Source: Ohtaekwangia koreensis
GTDB taxonomy: Bacteria > Bacteroidota > Bacteroidia > Cytophagales > Cyclobacteriaceae
Direction of reading: 5' to 3'
DNA length: 64,000 nucleotides
Assembly: GCF_900167975.1 (NCBI RefSeq)
Contig: NZ_FUZU01000003.1
Coordinates: forward strand, 558,001-622,000
Position numbers and translations under genes: made by a program. Position 1 is the first letter of the stretch; each line of letters starts with the position of its first letter. Positions 61,869 through 64,000 of this stretch are shown here, piece after piece. A model generated the notes under the pieces. That model ran no database searches and was not told the DNA's origin. It saw nothing but the letters and a program-made list of their open reading frames with translations.

Positions 61869-62120
61869 ATGACAAATAATGGACGTGATCTGAAAAGAGT
61901 ATATATTCCAATGCTTCAGCCTTATTTTGAGGTGCTGGAGCATCTGGAGACAAAAATGAATCACGATCAATGGATCAACTATGTAGAACGCACTGTAGAG
62001 TATATCTGCAACGATCCTGAACAATACCTCGGAAATAATATACCCTCAAAAGAAGTAGTAGCAGAAATTATCAGAGAAGTATTTGAGGAATTTCTAAGCA
62101 GCCATGTATCAATGGTATGA
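61869..62120 (+). CDS. Small hypothetical protein
   Basis: This 83-residue acidic, helical protein (MTNNGRDLKRVYIPMLQPYFEVLEHLE..) has three tryptophan or aromatic anchors and no signal peptide. It is adjacent to and in the same direction as the basic protein before it. The opposite charges could mean the two interact. No motif is known to me. Confidence 0.5.
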   Translation: MTNNGRDLKRVYIPMLQPYFEVLEHLETKMNHDQWINYVERTVEYICNDPEQYLGNNIPSKEVVAEIIREVFEEFLSSHVSMV

Positions 62121-63085
62121 GCCCTCAAGTGATCTGCTTAATTATGTTTGCTATAAATGACATTCATGTCATTATTCAATTTTCTCGAATAAACCTCATC
62201 ATTGCTCTCGGAGTGTAGTACTCCCATTTGGATAGTTTTTTTTACTAAAAAATCAGTAGCACTAAAAAGGCTGCTTATATCGAAAGATTCCGCATATTAT
62301 TATTTGATAAAAGGTTTTCTTCTGATTCCGAAAATCACATTTAGAATATTAACTATATATATCATTTAAAAGGGCTCCTTCAAAGAGCTGGGTAGATTAA
62401 CCACTTCGGGCTCATCTTTACAAGATAAAAAAAGATGATAGAGAATATCGATACTGTTACTAAGAAGTATCTTCATAAATGCATTAATTAAGTATTCGGA
62501 CACCACACGTTATAAAATTAAATTTCAGATTTAAATGATTGCATTTTATGGCAAACCACTTCGAAAAATCTATAGCGAAAGATTCCAATTCCCATATGGG
62601 AGCGATTAATATAATATGGTGTTTTCACATACTTCTTTTTACTAAATGCATTTACGCATTGTATAGCTTCCTGGCCGATGAGCTAACAAAATCTGCGCCT
62701 GCAAGCCGCTGATAAAGCGAGGCTTGGAATGGACAATGTCACAAAGAATTTGCATTTGCAAAAATGGCGTATTTGGAAATTATTCGTCACCGGCAAACGC
62801 TTTCCAAAATCAGCGTTATTTGATTCGGGTATTAACGGTTACCACAATGCATATCAATATGCACTACAAGGGAACGAACGATATCTAAAGTTCTACAAGA
62901 TGCCCCGGACTGTGATCCGTTTGCTTAATAAATACCGGATTATAGGATAGGCGTACTCGCCATGAGTCCTCAAAATATGCTCCAAGTTACAGCAAGAACA
63001 CCATTTGGGACAATTTCGATAATTCAGATATACCTCCGCCCGTACTTTTGAGACAATATCATTGTCCAACAAAATTTTAAATGTT
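62121..63085. other. Roughly 960-bp stretch without a convincing gene
   Basis: The region is AT-rich with only short frames. The longest plus-strand frame is 62729-62950 (73 residues, MDNVTKNLHLQKWRIWKLFVTGKR..), basic with no family resemblance and no visible ribosome-binding context. It could be a small gene or decayed DNA. I see no RNA gene, terminator or repeat that I would defend. Confidence 0.35.
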
Positions 63086-63748
63086 ATGAAAAACTCCTTC
63101 TTACTGTTTTGTATCCTGCCTTGCTTCATTTCTTGCTCAAACGACGATTCGGACAACGATCCAAATCCGAATCCAGGCCTGGAGATCGGATATCCGCAGG
63201 AATGGGTCTTCACGGCAGGTGGTGAAACGACTCCGCCTACAGATCCTTCAGTAGCCGAATATGATTACATCTACACGAACGGGAGTGCCATGTTTCGCGA
63301 CAACATCCTGAAGTCCTATCCGCTAAGTGATTTAGTTGAAGAGGAAAAATGCCTTTGGTATGTCGCCGAGGCCGGAAAAGTCGACGGAAAAATGAGCTAC
63401 ACCATTCAATTGAATGAAAACAAAAGTCGCTTCCTGGGCGTCGGGATGTCGTCCAACAAGGAGGAGGTACACCTCTATATAGCAAACGGTATTCTTGTTA
63501 CGCCGGTCGGGTCTCAGTCGTATTATGCACCTCCTGATGGCGATGATGGTGCGGAGTATCAATTTTATATTCACAAGATGCCGAGTGTCAATGACGTTAC
63601 AACGGTTGCTATAGAAAGCGCGGGAATGCCGGGATGGTTTATCAGTGACTCTCCTCCGGGATTTAATTATGCGCAGAACATTGTAACCTTTCAGCAGTCA
63701 AAGAATGCCACAGGTGCACCGAAGTGGCAGTGCAGAGGTGCAAATTAA
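63086..63748 (+). CDS. Small lipoprotein of unknown function
   Basis: The ATG at 63086 gives MKNSFLLFCILPCFISC, a lipoprotein signal with Cys 17, and 220 residues in all. After an Asp/Asn/Pro-rich linker (NDDSDNDPNPNPGLEIG) comes a domain beginning YPQEWVFTAGGETTPP and rich in aromatic residues and glycine. The pattern suggests a beta-sandwich or lectin-like fold, but there is no identified family. It is probably on the cell surface or in the outer membrane. It ends just before a strong terminator. Confidence 0.75.
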   Translation: MKNSFLLFCILPCFISCSNDDSDNDPNPNPGLEIGYPQEWVFTAGGETTPPTDPSVAEYDYIYTNGSAMFRDNILKSYPLSDLVEEEKCLWYVAEAGKVDGKMSYTIQLNENKSRFLGVGMSSNKEEVHLYIANGILVTPVGSQSYYAPPDGDDGAEYQFYIHKMPSVNDVTTVAIESAGMPGWFISDSPPGFNYAQNIVTFQQSKNATGAPKWQCRGAN

Positions 63749-63754
63749 TCTAAC

Positions 63755-63786
63755 GTGATCTCACAATCATGATATTGTGAGATCAC
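63755..63786. terminator. Terminator after the lipoprotein gene
   Basis: A perfect 13-bp stem (GTGATCTCACAAT with ATTGTGAGATCAC) has six bases in the loop and is followed by TTTTTAC. It lies six bases past the stop codon at 63748. Confidence 0.85.
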
Positions 63787-63862
63787 TTTTTACTTCTTTG
63801 TAAATCCAAAATATGCTGTTCACTTTTTAGAGCTGTTATTAAAAAACAAGTCGGCAAAAAAG

Positions 63863-64000
63863 CTATGGCTGGAGAACTTTGTCCGCGAACTGCGATGGCG
63901 TCATACCAGCATAATCTTTAAAACTTTTACTGAAGTGGGAAACATTGTTAAATCCACAATCGTACGCAACTTGGCTAACCTGAGCCCCTTTAACACTCAA
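63863..64000 (-). CDS. C-terminal HTH end of an AraC-family regulator (5' part outside window)
   Basis: On the minus strand the frame entering from the right edge reads LSVKGAQVSQVAYDCGFNNVSHFSKSFKDYAGMTPSQFADKVLQP and stops at 63863. VSQVAYDCGFNNVSHFSKSFKDYAGMTPSQF is the second helix-turn-helix of AraC-type activators with the invariant GF, F-K and GxTP residues. The N-terminal sensing part is beyond the window. Confidence 0.9.
   Translation of the reverse strand: MSVKGAQVSQVAYDCGFNNVSHFSKSFKDYAGMTPSQFADKVLQP

Noticed and set aside
62729-62950. 73-residue plus-strand reading frame MDNVTKNLHL...
   Set aside because: It has no family resemblance, no promoter or start context, and an AT-rich surrounding without other genes. 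It may be real but cannot be supported, so it is mentioned only in the gap entry.

Overview
The window looks like chromosomal DNA of a Bacteroidota bacterium, most likely order Cytophagales. The evidence is SusC/SusD (RagA/RagB) outer-membrane pairs, FecI/FecR regulators, TonB-dependent receptors with STN domains, T9SS-type C-terminal sorting domains, promoters of the TAnnTTTG type, and starts without clear Shine-Dalgarno sequences. I cannot name a species. AT-rich tracts and TATA tetranucleotides are common, and ATA is used freely for isoleucine.

1-26 kb is mostly housekeeping. It carries a partial gene end, a secreted TPR-like protein, a TlpA thioredoxin, a class III sirtuin (cobB), a siderophore-type TonB receptor, topA, a sixA-like phosphatase coupled through a 22-codon mini-ORF to an arginase/agmatinase-family gene, the SRP RNA (ffs), a transaldolase (fsa/talC type), ftsE, an ECF sigma factor with a membrane partner, a DUF3108 protein, dapD, a glycosyltransferase-sulfotransferase pair, and a TonB protein. 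A five-gene metal-homeostasis locus follows (19.6-24.4 kb): a DtxR/MntR repressor with a palindromic operator in its own promoter, then a TroABCD-type Mn/Zn/Fe ABC importer. Its first permease is fused to a second DtxR-like repressor domain, as in chlamydial YtgCR. mnmE closes this half.

The 3' end of mnmE is followed by a long hairpin, five GACAC units spaced exactly 10 bp apart, and a small excisionase-like HTH reading frame. This looks like the scar or edge of an integrated element.

26.6-59.7 kb is an accessory outer-membrane uptake region with three complete ECF sigma/FecR/STN-receptor modules. Module 1 (minus strand, 26.6-34.8 kb) is sigma-FecR-SusC-SusD-secreted EEP phosphodiesterase. 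Module 2 (minus, 35.3-47.7 kb) is sigma-FecR-TonB receptor followed by surface proteins (beta-helix lipoprotein, IPT/TIG-YWTD lipoprotein, LRR-T9SS protein, another lipoprotein). Module 3 (plus, 50.0-59.7 kb) is sigma-FecR-SusC-SusD plus two glycerophosphodiester phosphodiesterases. An EEP phosphodiesterase with a jacalin-like lectin domain lies between modules 2 and 3. Four phosphodiesterases and no recognisable glycoside hydrolase suggest capture of phosphodiester compounds (lipid head groups, glycerophosphodiesters) rather than ordinary polysaccharide use. This is inference.

59.8-64 kb holds a DUF1232-like protein, a response regulator broken by a one-base frameshift, two small basic/acidic hypothetical proteins, about 950 bp with no convincing gene, a small lipoprotein, and the C-terminus of an AraC-family regulator cut by the window edge. 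No tRNA, rRNA, CRISPR array, integrase or complete insertion sequence was recognised.
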